Shown in pieces: positions 5,283-12,229 of a stretch of DNA of 20,973 nucleotides. The stretch covers positions 1 through 20,973 of the forward strand of contig CAZSER010000009.1 of NCBI GenBank assembly GCA_964605975.1. The letters are read 5' to 3'. The position numbers were made by a program, and so were the translations under genes. Source of the DNA: JBAYHA01 sp964605975 (GTDB taxonomy: Bacteria; Patescibacteriota; Patescibacteriia; UBA11705; JABHMO01). Below the pieces are notes generated by a model. The model saw only the letters and a program-made list of their open reading frames with translations, did no database searches and was not told the DNA's origin. Numbering within the stretch: the stretch's first letter is position 1; every line of letters begins with the position of its first letter.

Positions 5283-6680
5283 CTATTTATTTTCTATTAA
5301 ATTTTCCACAAACTTTTTTGCTTCTTCAAGTTTTTCAACGCTTAACCGATTTTTCTTTATTGATGATTTTAATTTTTCCTCAATTTCTTTACCCTCCTTA
5401 CTGTTAGACAGTGCCAATAATTGCTTTGGAATTTTAATCTGGGCTACATCTTTTGGATAGAGGTGAGATGTTTGACCCTTTACCTGCTTTTGAATGAGCT
5501 GGTAGCCCATTTCTGACCTTAAAAACAACAATAGCACATAAGGATTTACTTCCCCCTTGCTTCTAATCCGCATTACTTCTGCCACAGTTAAAACCCCTTC
5601 GCTAAATTCACTTGGAATAAAATCAACTATATCAATTTTACTACCAATATAATGCGCTTGATGGGCGGCACACCCAAATAAAATATCGTCTTGCTTTATA
5701 CAACTATCACCATTTTTTGATGCAACAGACGGCTTAACAAAACCTCGCTCTTCGTTTGTCCAATCTAAACCATTCCCAGTAACTGCTCTAAATTTCAAAA
5801 TTCTTTTTCCATTTTCCACATAATCATCAAAAGCTGGCGTTTTGCCAATGGCAATGTTAACATAATCGCCTAAAGATACAAAGTCACTGCCCAATTCTTC
5901 ATCCGAATAAAAATCTGGGTCCATTCTGTTTATTAAATCTATCTCGTCACTCCATTTTATAAAAGTAGTGTTATTATTTTTTGTTTTGCAAAAATCACCG
6001 AGGTACTTACTCACAATAAATGTGGCCTTTTCATAATCATTTTGTGCACCAAGTAAAAAAGGCTTACTATCAACTACTATCTTTTCAACCATTCTTTGTT
6101 CGTCATCCTTAACAATAGGAATAATAGTTTGTCTAATCACATCATTATTTACATACATTATAGTTTGTACACTAGCATTCCTTAACAACTGCTCACGGCC
6201 ATATTTTGTATTAAGAAAAACTGTCAAATAAAATGGATTTATTCCCTTTGGTCTTACCCGACAAATGTTTTGATTTATATTTGCGACTTGATCATCTAAA
6301 TAAATAGATGCATTACCAATGGTGCCTGCTATACTAACAAGGACATCAAACTTTTTTAATTGAGAGCGCTGAATTTTCTTGTTGTTTGTCTGTGTGACAT
6401 ACTTAGCATCTTCATAGTCAATAAAAATTTCCTTAACATTACCGTTCCTAAAAAAAATCACACCACTATCATCAGAAAACTTACCACTTAAATTGTCTGG
6501 CGTTGATCCGTTTACAAAATCATCAGAAAACTCTAACAATGGTTTATTTTCTATTCTCTCAATAAAATTCATTATGCCAAGATATTTGGGAGACCAAAAT
6601 AAAACATCACCTCTTTTTTGGAAGTCAACTTTGTCACTCCACAACCAAAATGTATTTTTATTTTTATCAGCAACTACCAT
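5283..6680 (-). CDS. hsdS: Restriction-modification specificity (S) subunit, HsdS-like
   Basis: This 465-aa protein has two target-recognition domains in tandem (about residues 30-190 and 265-435), each ending in the pattern typical of type I S subunits: a variable region, then NINQNICRVRPKGINPFYL or EVMRIRSKGEVNPYVLLLFL, then a helix. The second is followed by HLYPKDVAQIKIP and a C-terminal coiled coil (about 436-465, K/E-rich). It should dictate the DNA sequence bound by the methyltransferase/nuclease subunit encoded just upstream. The two reading frames overlap by 7 bp (6674-6680), so they are translationally coupled. An N-terminal extension of about 25 residues before the first TRD is less typical. 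Codon use resembles the neighbouring genes. Confidence 0.9.
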   Translation of the reverse strand: MVVADKNKNTFWLWSDKVDFQKRGDVLFWSPKYLGIMNFIERIENKPLLEFSDDFVNGSTPDNLSGKFSDDSGVIFFRNGNVKEIFIDYEDAKYVTQTNNKKIQRSQLKKFDVLVSIAGTIGNASIYLDDQVANINQNICRVRPKGINPFYLTVFLNTKYGREQLLRNASVQTIMYVNNDVIRQTIIPIVKDDEQRMVEKIVVDSKPFLLGAQNDYEKATFIVSKYLGDFCKTKNNNTTFIKWSDEIDLINRMDPDFYSDEELGSDFVSLGDYVNIAIGKTPAFDDYVENGKRILKFRAVTGNGLDWTNEERGFVKPSVASKNGDSCIKQDDILFGCAAHQAHYIGSKIDIVDFIPSEFSEGVLTVAEVMRIRSKGEVNPYVLLLFLRSEMGYQLIQKQVKGQTSHLYPKDVAQIKIPKQLLALSNSKEGKEIEEKLKSSIKKNRLSVEKLEEAKKFVENLIENK

Positions 6681-8614
6681 AAATAGCTCTTGTTTTCTTT
6701 CTTAAACTTATTCCAATCAGCTAAAACTTCTGGCACATCTGTATCCAAAGCCCCCTGCATTTCTATTAGTAGTGGGTCTTGCTTTGTGCTATTTCCTTTT
6801 CGGTCAGTTAAATAGGTAATCGGCCGTTCTTCCCAATCAACTACTTCGCCCTTATCATTCCTTCTATATGTTTTTCGCCCTCTAATGTCGTAACCGATTT
6901 TTTCCAAATTAGCAAAGAAAATTGGATAGCGTTTCGGCAGTTCCCCATCTGGTTTTTTTATAAATAACACGCTTGATTTAACACCGGCACCGAATGGCAC
7001 AAAAGTTTCCTGTGGCAAACTCACTACAGCGACAATTTGAGCTCTATCTTTTAACCAAGCACGAACAAATTCTGTATTTTGATTTGTTAAATCACCGTCT
7101 GGCAAAACAATACCCATACGACCACCTTCTTTCAACAAATCTAAACATCTCTCAATAAATAAAATATCCGGAACCTGTCCACCGCCCTTCTTACCGGCTA
7201 ACAATTTATCTTTCTTAAACTGTCCAGTTTCTTTGTCTTTTTTCCAAGAATAACCAAAATCGTAATCCGCTAAAATGTTTTGGTCAGATACCTTGCCCTT
7301 TGAACCGAACGGCGGGTTAGTCATTATAATGTTTATACTTTCACGGCCGATTGTTCCTCTGGTATTTTTTGATAATTCAGAAAATGAAATCAGGGAGTTT
7401 GATGTCCAAATACCAGTATGACCATCATCAATCATAACCATAAACATTTTGGCTACTTTGGTGAGGTCATTATCAAAATCAATTCCTTTTATGTGAGTAG
7501 TTGCATACTCACGAATTTTACCACGCAAAATTTCTCGCTGATCCGGCGTAAGTTCTGCGTCTTTTATCGGGTTACCGTCTTTATCCAACCAACCCTTTTG
7601 TTTTTTAACCAAATCACGAAAATAATTTACGGTAAAAGCCAAAAATCCAGATGAACCACAAGCTGGGTCTAAAACAACTTCATCTGGTTCTGGTGCTAGC
7701 ATATCAACGACTAATTTTTTAATCGGGTCTGGTGTAAAAAATTGTCCAGCATCACCTCTAAAATATGCCCCCAAGAACGACTGAAAGGCCTCACCTTTAA
7801 TATCCGTGTCCAACACTGTAATGTTTTCAAATTCGCTGACAACATTAGCCATTTGTCTTACTGGAATTTCAATTTTTTCTGACCCGTCAAAAATGTCCTT
7901 AAACTCTTCACGGCTTTTTGCCCTTTCAAACAAATCAATTATTCTTTTTTCAAATGTTTTGCTGGTACCTTTATCAACTATGTCATCCCACTCACGGTCA
8001 TAAATAATAAACTCACATTCTGGATTGTAATCTTTCTCATCCTGAATTTTAGCGAACAATAAATAAATTACCTGATAAAAAACTTTGGCCTTATTACCAG
8101 CTTTATAATTGGCATAAATGTCATTATGAATACGGTCAAACTTGGCCTGCAAATTACTGGAAGGTCGCAAATCTTTTTTCAAAATCTTTTTATCACCATA
8201 CTCCTGACCATACTTCGGCAAATAACCTTTCTCATCATAATGGTCTGGGTCTTTCAATCGTTTCCAATACTTGAATTCTAAACCGTTTGTCCAAACACCA
8301 ATAGAAGTGGTCGTAGCATTAACATAACTTTTTAATTGTTTCTCACCGTCGGGATATTTTACATCTGGCTCTTTGCACTCAACAATGATGTAGTGGTTTT
8401 CTCTCATCTCCTTGTCCTTAACAGAAGGATAAATAACTATGTCCGCTTTTTTCGTATCATCACGACCTATTTGTATCGGGACTTCCAAATCAACACAATC
8501 CTTTGGATAGCCATATTCCTCAACAAGACGACGGGCATACTCCTGTCGCACTCTTTCCTCTGGGGTTTCCACAACCTCAAAGCCCCTGATAAAACAGGTT
8601 ATTTTATTAGCCAT
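6674..8614 (-). CDS. hsdM: Nuclease-methyltransferase fusion subunit (HsdM with HSDR_N-like N-terminus)
   Basis: In the 661-aa frame from ATG 8659, residues about 28-150 resemble the N-terminal nuclease domain of type I R subunits: VETPEERVRQEYARRLVEEYG, then ADIVIYP (D74) and IIVECKEP (E94-x-K96), a PD-(D/E)XK site. Residues about 280-650 are an N6-adenine methyltransferase: GQFFTPDPI, SAM motif DPACGSSGFL (331-340) and catalytic NPPF (448-451). With the S subunit this makes a two-gene restriction-modification system with no HsdR helicase in the window, as in BcgI-type (IIB) enzymes. The start is set at the second ATG (8614), because the 15 residues before it are low-complexity and a -10-like TATGAT overlaps the first ATG. 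ATG 8659 remains possible. The methyltransferase call is firm; whether the nuclease cuts is inferred. Confidence 0.9.
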   Translation of the reverse strand: MANKITCFIRGFEVVETPEERVRQEYARRLVEEYGYPKDCVDLEVPIQIGRDDTKKADIVIYPSVKDKEMRENHYIIVECKEPDVKYPDGEKQLKSYVNATTTSIGVWTNGLEFKYWKRLKDPDHYDEKGYLPKYGQEYGDKKILKKDLRPSSNLQAKFDRIHNDIYANYKAGNKAKVFYQVIYLLFAKIQDEKDYNPECEFIIYDREWDDIVDKGTSKTFEKRIIDLFERAKSREEFKDIFDGSEKIEIPVRQMANVVSEFENITVLDTDIKGEAFQSFLGAYFRGDAGQFFTPDPIKKLVVDMLAPEPDEVVLDPACGSSGFLAFTVNYFRDLVKKQKGWLDKDGNPIKDAELTPDQREILRGKIREYATTHIKGIDFDNDLTKVAKMFMVMIDDGHTGIWTSNSLISFSELSKNTRGTIGRESINIIMTNPPFGSKGKVSDQNILADYDFGYSWKKDKETGQFKKDKLLAGKKGGGQVPDILFIERCLDLLKEGGRMGIVLPDGDLTNQNTEFVRAWLKDRAQIVAVVSLPQETFVPFGAGVKSSVLFIKKPDGELPKRYPIFFANLEKIGYDIRGRKTYRRNDKGEVVDWEERPITYLTDRKGNSTKQDPLLIEMQGALDTDVPEVLADWNKFKKENKSYLW

Positions 8615-8705
8615 AAATTTTTGATAAATGTAGTAATTTTTATGGTTATATTTTATCATAGTTATTGATAGTTTGGAAGACCTTTATAGGTTTATCAAGT
8701 ATTGA

Positions 8706-9368
8706 TTAACTTACATAATTTTGCCCGTCCGCAACACTATCCCGATACATTTTATCATCTGTCCGGGCGGATAATTTAAGCTCAATGGCTTGCTCTTGAT
8801 CCGAGCCGACTCTAACCAATGGCGACACATCATTAACATTATTTTCCAGCGAACTGTCATTCAAGAAAAAGGTATTATCTCTACCTAATGCCTTGCCTTT
8901 GGCCGTGTGCTTATCAATAGCAAAATCTGGTATGTTTAATTTCCAACCCTTGGCTCGTTTTTCAAAGTGTTCCATAACCACATAGTCCATCATTCTATTT
9001 TTTGGCGACCGACAGAGATAAATAACTGCTTGGGCTATAAATAATCTTTTAGCCCCACTGTCTTGAGCTACCATTTCACACGCTTTTTTAAGCGAAGCTA
9101 TCTCCACCACTGCATTGGGGTTGCCAAGTCCTATATCCTCACTACACATAATGGCAAGCCGTTTCCAAAGATAGAACTCATCATTTTCAAGCTCATACGC
9201 CCAAAACAAGGCCTGCTCCTCATAACCACGGCGAATACACTTAATTAGAGCGGACACGACTTCCCATTTGCTATAACCTGACAATGTCCTAAATCTGTTT
9301 GGTTTAATTTCTTTTGGCTCTGACTGCTTATCGTCATCAGCCAATAACGGTAATTTTGAATTTTTCAT
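8706..9368 (-). CDS. Stand-alone MgsA/RarA C-terminal domain protein
   Basis: This 220-aa protein matches the C-terminal region of the replication-associated AAA+ ATPase MgsA/RarA: SALIKCIRRGYEEQALFWA (about residues 40-58), CSEDIGLGNPNAVVEIA (about 75-92) and FIAQAVIYLCRSPKN (about 109-123), all in the right order. The ATPase part (Walker A and B) is absent and the frame begins with its own ATG, so this is a free-standing oligomerisation/clamp-loader-like domain, not a fragment. It might bind the host RarA, SSB or the element's DNA during replication or restart. It overlaps the HTH gene by 4 bp (ATGA) in an integrase-HTH-MgsA_C operon. Its acidic, low-complexity C-terminal third (about 160-220) is unassigned. 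Confidence 0.85.
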   Translation of the reverse strand: MKNSKLPLLADDDKQSEPKEIKPNRFRTLSGYSKWEVVSALIKCIRRGYEEQALFWAYELENDEFYLWKRLAIMCSEDIGLGNPNAVVEIASLKKACEMVAQDSGAKRLFIAQAVIYLCRSPKNRMMDYVVMEHFEKRAKGWKLNIPDFAIDKHTAKGKALGRDNTFFLNDSSLENNVNDVSPLVRVGSDQEQAIELKLSARTDDKMYRDSVADGQNYVS

Positions 9369-9955
9369 ACGCTTGTATTGTTTAATTGTTTTTTAACTTT
9401 TTCTAATTCACGATGTTGAATAATTCCCTCTATCTGACCAAGAGCGTGAAAAACTGTATCGACCTTTCTTGTTGTCACCTCTTGTTTTTCAATAGTTATT
9501 GGTTGGCCGTCCTCTAAACGCTCACCCTCGCTCGCCACCTTCATTGCTCGGGCGATTTGCTCCAACTCTTTGGTATCCAATGTTTCCTCGTAAATAACAT
9601 TGCCATCTTTGTCTTTTTCCACCTTCAACTGATTTAACTTGGTATTCAATTGCTGAATAACTGTTTGCCGAATAAACATAAATGACTGCGACCGTTCTTG
9701 TGTCTTAGCGGCAATGATTTCAGCTTGCTTGTCGGCTTGAACTTCCCTAATTTTTGTTAACCGTATGTTAATTGATTGCAAATACTGCACCTTCAAATCA
9801 CCCCAGTTTTCCTCGGACGCTTTTACTCTCAAACTGCCATAATTCAAACCAAATTTCTTGGCTAATTCTTTTAAGCCAACATTTGGATTTTGTAAGTAAA
9901 ATTCTCTGGGCTCATCCCAACTAATTTTTATTGGATAATTCCTATTTTTAGACAT
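9365..9955 (-). CDS. HTH DNA-binding protein, phage terminase small-subunit-like
   Basis: The 196-aa protein has an N-terminal helix-turn-helix, LKELAKKFGLNYGSLRVKAS followed by EENW (about residues 29-52), whose spacing and final W match the DNA-binding domain of many phage terminase small subunits and related plasmid proteins. The rest is mostly charged helix (about 60-125, likely coiled coil) and an E/K-rich tail, giving a rod-like oligomer as expected for such proteins. No large terminase subunit lies in the window, so packaging is not proven; a regulator or accessory recombination factor is equally possible. Its ATG is 1 bp after the integrase stop, and it overlaps the next gene by 4 bp, so all three are co-transcribed. 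The start is fixed by that spacing. Confidence 0.75.
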   Translation of the reverse strand: MSKNRNYPIKISWDEPREFYLQNPNVGLKELAKKFGLNYGSLRVKASEENWGDLKVQYLQSINIRLTKIREVQADKQAEIIAAKTQERSQSFMFIRQTVIQQLNTKLNQLKVEKDKDGNVIYEETLDTKELEQIARAMKVASEGERLEDGQPITIEKQEVTTRKVDTVFHALGQIEGIIQHRELEKVKKQLNNTSV

Positions 9956-9956
9956 A

Positions 9957-10850
9957 TCACAAGTTATTTAATGGGTGTTTGGTAATCTGGCTTCGTAAAT
10001 GCTCGGCCGTAGCGGCTAAATAAATAGTGGTGGTCTTAATATCTGTATGCCCCATCATTCTGGAAAGGGAGTAAATATCACACCCACCCTCTAACATAAG
10101 AGTGGCAAAAGTGTGGCGTAGTTTATGTATAGAAAATTTCATTTTAGATGAGCGAATAAGAGCGGCTACCAAATGCCGTAGGCCGTCATCTGTAAAGCCC
10201 ATATTATGGTTTAAGGAGCAGAAAAACTCTGGACAGGTTTTATTGAGTCGCCGACGCTCTTCCAAGTAGCGTTTAAGCGTTTCTGCGAGCTTCTGGCATA
10301 TCGGGACTATTCTGTCCTTTGCTCCCTTGCCGTGACGGATAAAAATTGACATATTCTCCAAATCAACATCAGTCAGTGTTAAATGCAACAATTCTTTTTT
10401 ACGAAGACCGGCAAACAAGAAAGTGGAAAATATAGCGTGGTTGCGGTATCTCAAAAATTTGTATTTGTAAGGATAGTTATACACAATCTCCAATAACCTC
10501 ATTGCTTCCTGCCGTGTAAGTTTTGGCGGTAATTTCTTTTCAACCTTTGGCATTTCCAAATCTTGGGCAGGATTTTCTGCCATATACTTTTCCTGCACAC
10601 ACCACCGAAAGAAAACTACCAATGATTTGTGATGAGTGATAAAAGAATTGGCCGACCAATGGCGCTCGGTGCGTCCATAATAAAAAAGGTCACGAACATT
10701 GTCCTTCGTGACCTCTTCAATCTGCGTGACTTTGGCGATTTTACAAAAGAAGCTGATCGCCGTGCGGTATCGTCTGATAGTGTCAGGCGAATACCCTCTG
10801 ATAAAAGATGAGTGGTCACAAAATTTTTGTGACAATGCTTCAATTTCCAT
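9957..10850 (-). CDS. Tyrosine recombinase/integrase (right copy, next to the tRNA)
   Basis: A XerC/D-like recombinase with an N-terminal core-binding domain and a full catalytic domain: counting from the GTG at 10868, R156 in AGLRKKELL, K181/K184 in HGKGAKDR, H248 and R251 in IHKLRHTF, H274 in MGHTD and the nucleophile Y283. The preferred start is the ATG at 10850 (297 aa), because the GTG at 10868 falls inside the 3' arm of the hairpin ending the tRNA transcript. It is the first gene of an integrase-HTH-MgsA_C operon and begins 41 bp after the cargo tRNA-Thr, the classic place for an integrase of a tRNA-borne element. Its sequence differs clearly from the left recombinase, so the two are not a recent duplication. 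Confidence 0.9.
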   Translation of the reverse strand: MEIEALSQKFCDHSSFIRGYSPDTIRRYRTAISFFCKIAKVTQIEEVTKDNVRDLFYYGRTERHWSANSFITHHKSLVVFFRWCVQEKYMAENPAQDLEMPKVEKKLPPKLTRQEAMRLLEIVYNYPYKYKFLRYRNHAIFSTFLFAGLRKKELLHLTLTDVDLENMSIFIRHGKGAKDRIVPICQKLAETLKRYLEERRRLNKTCPEFFCSLNHNMGFTDDGLRHLVAALIRSSKMKFSIHKLRHTFATLMLEGGCDIYSLSRMMGHTDIKTTTIYLAATAEHLRSQITKHPLNNL

Positions 10851-10855
10851 ATAAC

Positions 10856-10883
10856 AAAATAACTGCACATTTAATTGCAGTTA
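10856..10883 (-). terminator. Hairpin after the intron-containing tRNA-Thr
   Basis: TAACTGCA (10860-10867) and TGCAGTTA (10876-10883) are a perfect 8-bp inverted repeat with an 8-base loop, followed on the minus strand by TTTTG. It lies 7 bp past the tRNA CCA end and just before the integrase ATG. It probably ends the tRNA transcript, though the stem is A/T-rich and the T-run short. Confidence 0.6.
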
Positions 10884-10884
10884 C

Positions 10885-10930
10885 TTTGTCTGGAGCCGTT
10901 GACCGGGATTGAACCGGTGACCTCATCCTT
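10885..10930. repeat. 46-bp direct repeat of the tRNA 3' region (second copy of 21-66)
   Basis: These 46 bp are identical to 21-66 in the same orientation: the tRNA-Thr 3' part from position 37 to CCA plus six bases beyond it (GACAAA). The identity past the CCA shows the cargo tRNA was copied from this or a near-identical locus. Alternatively the pair could itself be an att repeat of an element using the tRNA 3' end. Confidence 0.9.
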
Positions 10931-11175
10931 CTCTTATACCCCTATTTATTAAGATACCTATTAGGGGGTTAGCACTGTATATTGAGCGTGCCCTTTCGGG
11001 TTTAGCTCCCCTTGTCAGTCGTTCGGGCGTACCAATTACTTGGTTGACGCCACGGTCTTGACCTTGTATCAGGTTATTAACCGTAATTCGGGTTACAATA
11101 CTCCGTTTCCAGAGTAAAGGGCTGTTTGCGTAATAAACGACCATGGATGCGCTCTACCAACTGAGCTACAACGGC
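10891..11175 (-). tRNA. tRNA-Thr(GGU) interrupted by a group I intron
   Basis: 5' exon 11175-11140 (positions 1-36: acceptor GCCGTTG, D arm, anticodon stem CATCC, loop ending in the anticodon GGT), intron 11139-10931, 3' exon 10930-10891 (positions 37-76 with encoded CCA). The spliced product is 76 nt, fully paired, anticodon GGU, and identical in sequence to the disrupted host tRNA-Thr reconstructed from 11317-11354 plus 27-71. A -10-like TACAAT is 10 bp upstream (11190-11185). It lies inside the element's right end. It would supply threonine tRNA after the host gene is cut, provided the intron splices. Confidence 0.92.
10931..11139 (-). other. Group I self-splicing intron in the tRNA anticodon loop
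   Basis: The 209-nt intron follows U36 of the 5' exon and ends in G (10931), the two invariant group I boundary bases. P1 is visible: exon GGU (11142-11140) pairs with GCC (11122-11120), giving the U-G wobble at the splice site, extended by GUUU/AAAC (11138-11135/11127-11124). Further elements are a 6-bp hairpin with GAAA loop (11115-11100), GGCGT/ACGCC around a hairpin with a GTAA loop, a CCC-GAAA-GGG hairpin, and CCCCTA/TAGGGG before the 3' end. P3 and P7 are only partly traceable by eye. It encodes no homing endonuclease; the frame crossing it has no recognisable motif. The small size fits a compact tRNA intron. Confidence 0.88.
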
Positions 11176-11316
11176 ATAACTTAAATTGTATTTGAACGAA
11201 AATTTTTTGACTTTCTCTTTGGTAGTGGATGACCTGTTTAGGTAAGGAACCGTCCGCGATTTTCCTGTTTTTATTTTAATTAAGCCAATAATGCTTAATT
11301 TGATTAGAACGGTTTA
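11176..11316. other. Element right end, non-coding, with cargo tRNA promoter and repeats
   Basis: Between the cargo tRNA and the right attachment core I see no gene. It contains the tRNA -10-like TACAAT (minus, 11190-11185), the direct repeat GGATGACCTGTTTAG (11227-11241), and an AATTAAGC/GCTTAATT 8-bp inverted repeat (11278-11285/11293-11300). These fit arm sites and a core-proximal attP region. Confidence 0.55.
11227..11241 (+). repeat. Subterminal direct repeat, right copy
   Basis: GGATGACCTGTTTAG, partner of 156-170 with one mismatch, about 76 bp inside the right core. In the circular form the two copies would flank attP as direct repeats. Confidence 0.5.
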
Positions 11317-11323
11317 TTACCAT
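11317..11323. repeat. Right attachment-site core (7 bp, TTACCAT)
   Basis: Identical to 65-71. To its right lies GGATG and the host tRNA 5' half, to its left element sequence ending GGTTTA. The reconstructed attP is GGTTTA-TTACCAT-TAAAGCC and attB is CATCC-TTACCAT-GGATG; only the core is shared, and both have inverted arms. Confidence 0.8.
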
Positions 11324-11354
11324 GGATGCGCTCTACCAACTGAGCTACAACGGC
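11317..11354 (-). pseudogene. 5' half of host tRNA-Thr(GGU), split by element insertion
   Basis: On the minus strand this is GCCGTTG, the D arm, CATCC and the anticodon loop ATGGTAA, then unrelated sequence (TAAACCG). The first 36 bases equal the 5' exon of the cargo tRNA. It begins 15 bp after the TPR gene stop, so the original tRNA lay at the end of that operon. The matching 3' half is about 11.25 kb away at 27-71. It cannot form a tRNA alone. Confidence 0.9.
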
Positions 11355-11369
11355 ATTTTGCAACAAAAA

Positions 11370-12227
11370 CTAAAGATATTTAATTCGTTCGTAAAAATCC
11401 TTAATCTTTTGATTTTCCGGATTAACTTCCTCCAACTTTTTAATCGCATCAAAAGCTTTGGACTTTTGTTTCAAAATTATACACGATTCTATAAATTTAT
11501 CAAGATACTTGGGACTATTCGGTTCAGATTGTAACGCTTTACTCCAAAAAACACCAGCCAAGTCATCCTCCCCCAAAGAATGATGAATATCAGCTAAATC
11601 ATCATAAGCCAAAGCCATTTCCGTAGGATTTTCATAACAAATAACCTCCTCGCCATGTTCATTTTTTTCTTTTTTGAGATATTTTTTCTCTAACATTTTA
11701 ACCACAAAATCGGCCGTTTCCTTGGCTTGTTTAAACTCTTTTGTTGACAAATAAACTTCAATTAGCAACCGATAAGATTTTAGATTTTTCGGATCCAAGC
11801 TTACAATTTCAATTAATTTCTTTTCCGCTTCAGAATAATCTTCTTCATTTAACTTTAATTCTGCTTCATTAAACAAAGAATCTATTTGTGCCTTAATTGT
11901 ACCATCAGTAATAACTACCTTCTTTTGTGATTCTTGTTCATATTTTTTTTCCAACTCAAAAATTTTTCGAGGAATATTACTAATTATTTTTTTGATAAAA
12001 TTTAAAAAATTAAAATAAATCTTTTTGAATGGCTCACTTTTTTCTGTCGTCCCACGACGCAAACGATCCAACAAAAGACGATCTCTTAAACGATCCGCCT
12101 GAGCCTCAGGGACAGAAGCAACATCCAAAGTTCTTATCTTGGAAATTTTACTAAAAACTATATAAGTAATCCCGCCCAAAGATACCAAAACTATCGTTAT
12201 TAAAATAATATTTATAATCATATACAA
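11370..12227 (-). CDS. Membrane-anchored TPR-repeat protein
   Basis: This 285-aa protein starts with a hydrophobic anchor (about residues 3-26, rich in I, L, V and G). A basic linker (about 27-85, with arginine-rich RLRDRLLLDRLRR) follows, then at least three tetratricopeptide-like helix pairs (about 110-285), e.g. EAELKLNEEDYSEAEKKLIE, LDPKNLKSYRLLIEVYL and YDDLADIHHSLGEDDLAGVF. Such proteins hold protein complexes at the membrane; the partner is unknown. The gene follows the aldolase gene by a few bases and precedes the host tRNA-Thr, so it is the last coding gene of a run M16-tpiA-fba-TPR. ATG 12227 is used; a second ATG two codons later is equally possible. Confidence 0.85.
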   Translation of the reverse strand: MYMIINIILITIVLVSLGGITYIVFSKISKIRTLDVASVPEAQADRLRDRLLLDRLRRGTTEKSEPFKKIYFNFLNFIKKIISNIPRKIFELEKKYEQESQKKVVITDGTIKAQIDSLFNEAELKLNEEDYSEAEKKLIEIVSLDPKNLKSYRLLIEVYLSTKEFKQAKETADFVVKMLEKKYLKKEKNEHGEEVICYENPTEMALAYDDLADIHHSLGEDDLAGVFWSKALQSEPNSPKYLDKFIESCIILKQKSKAFDAIKKLEEVNPENQKIKDFYERIKYL

Positions 12228-12229
12228 AT

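Noticed and set aside
5283..6680. Anti-sense and overlapping frames on the + strand
   Set aside because: All + strand frames of 60-145 codons in the window are shadows of minus-strand genes or tRNA parts, with no motif or start signal.
10923..11144. 73-codon frame spanning the tRNA intron
   Set aside because: It runs through tRNA exons and the structured intron, shows no homing-endonuclease or other motif, and the RNA signals explain the sequence better.
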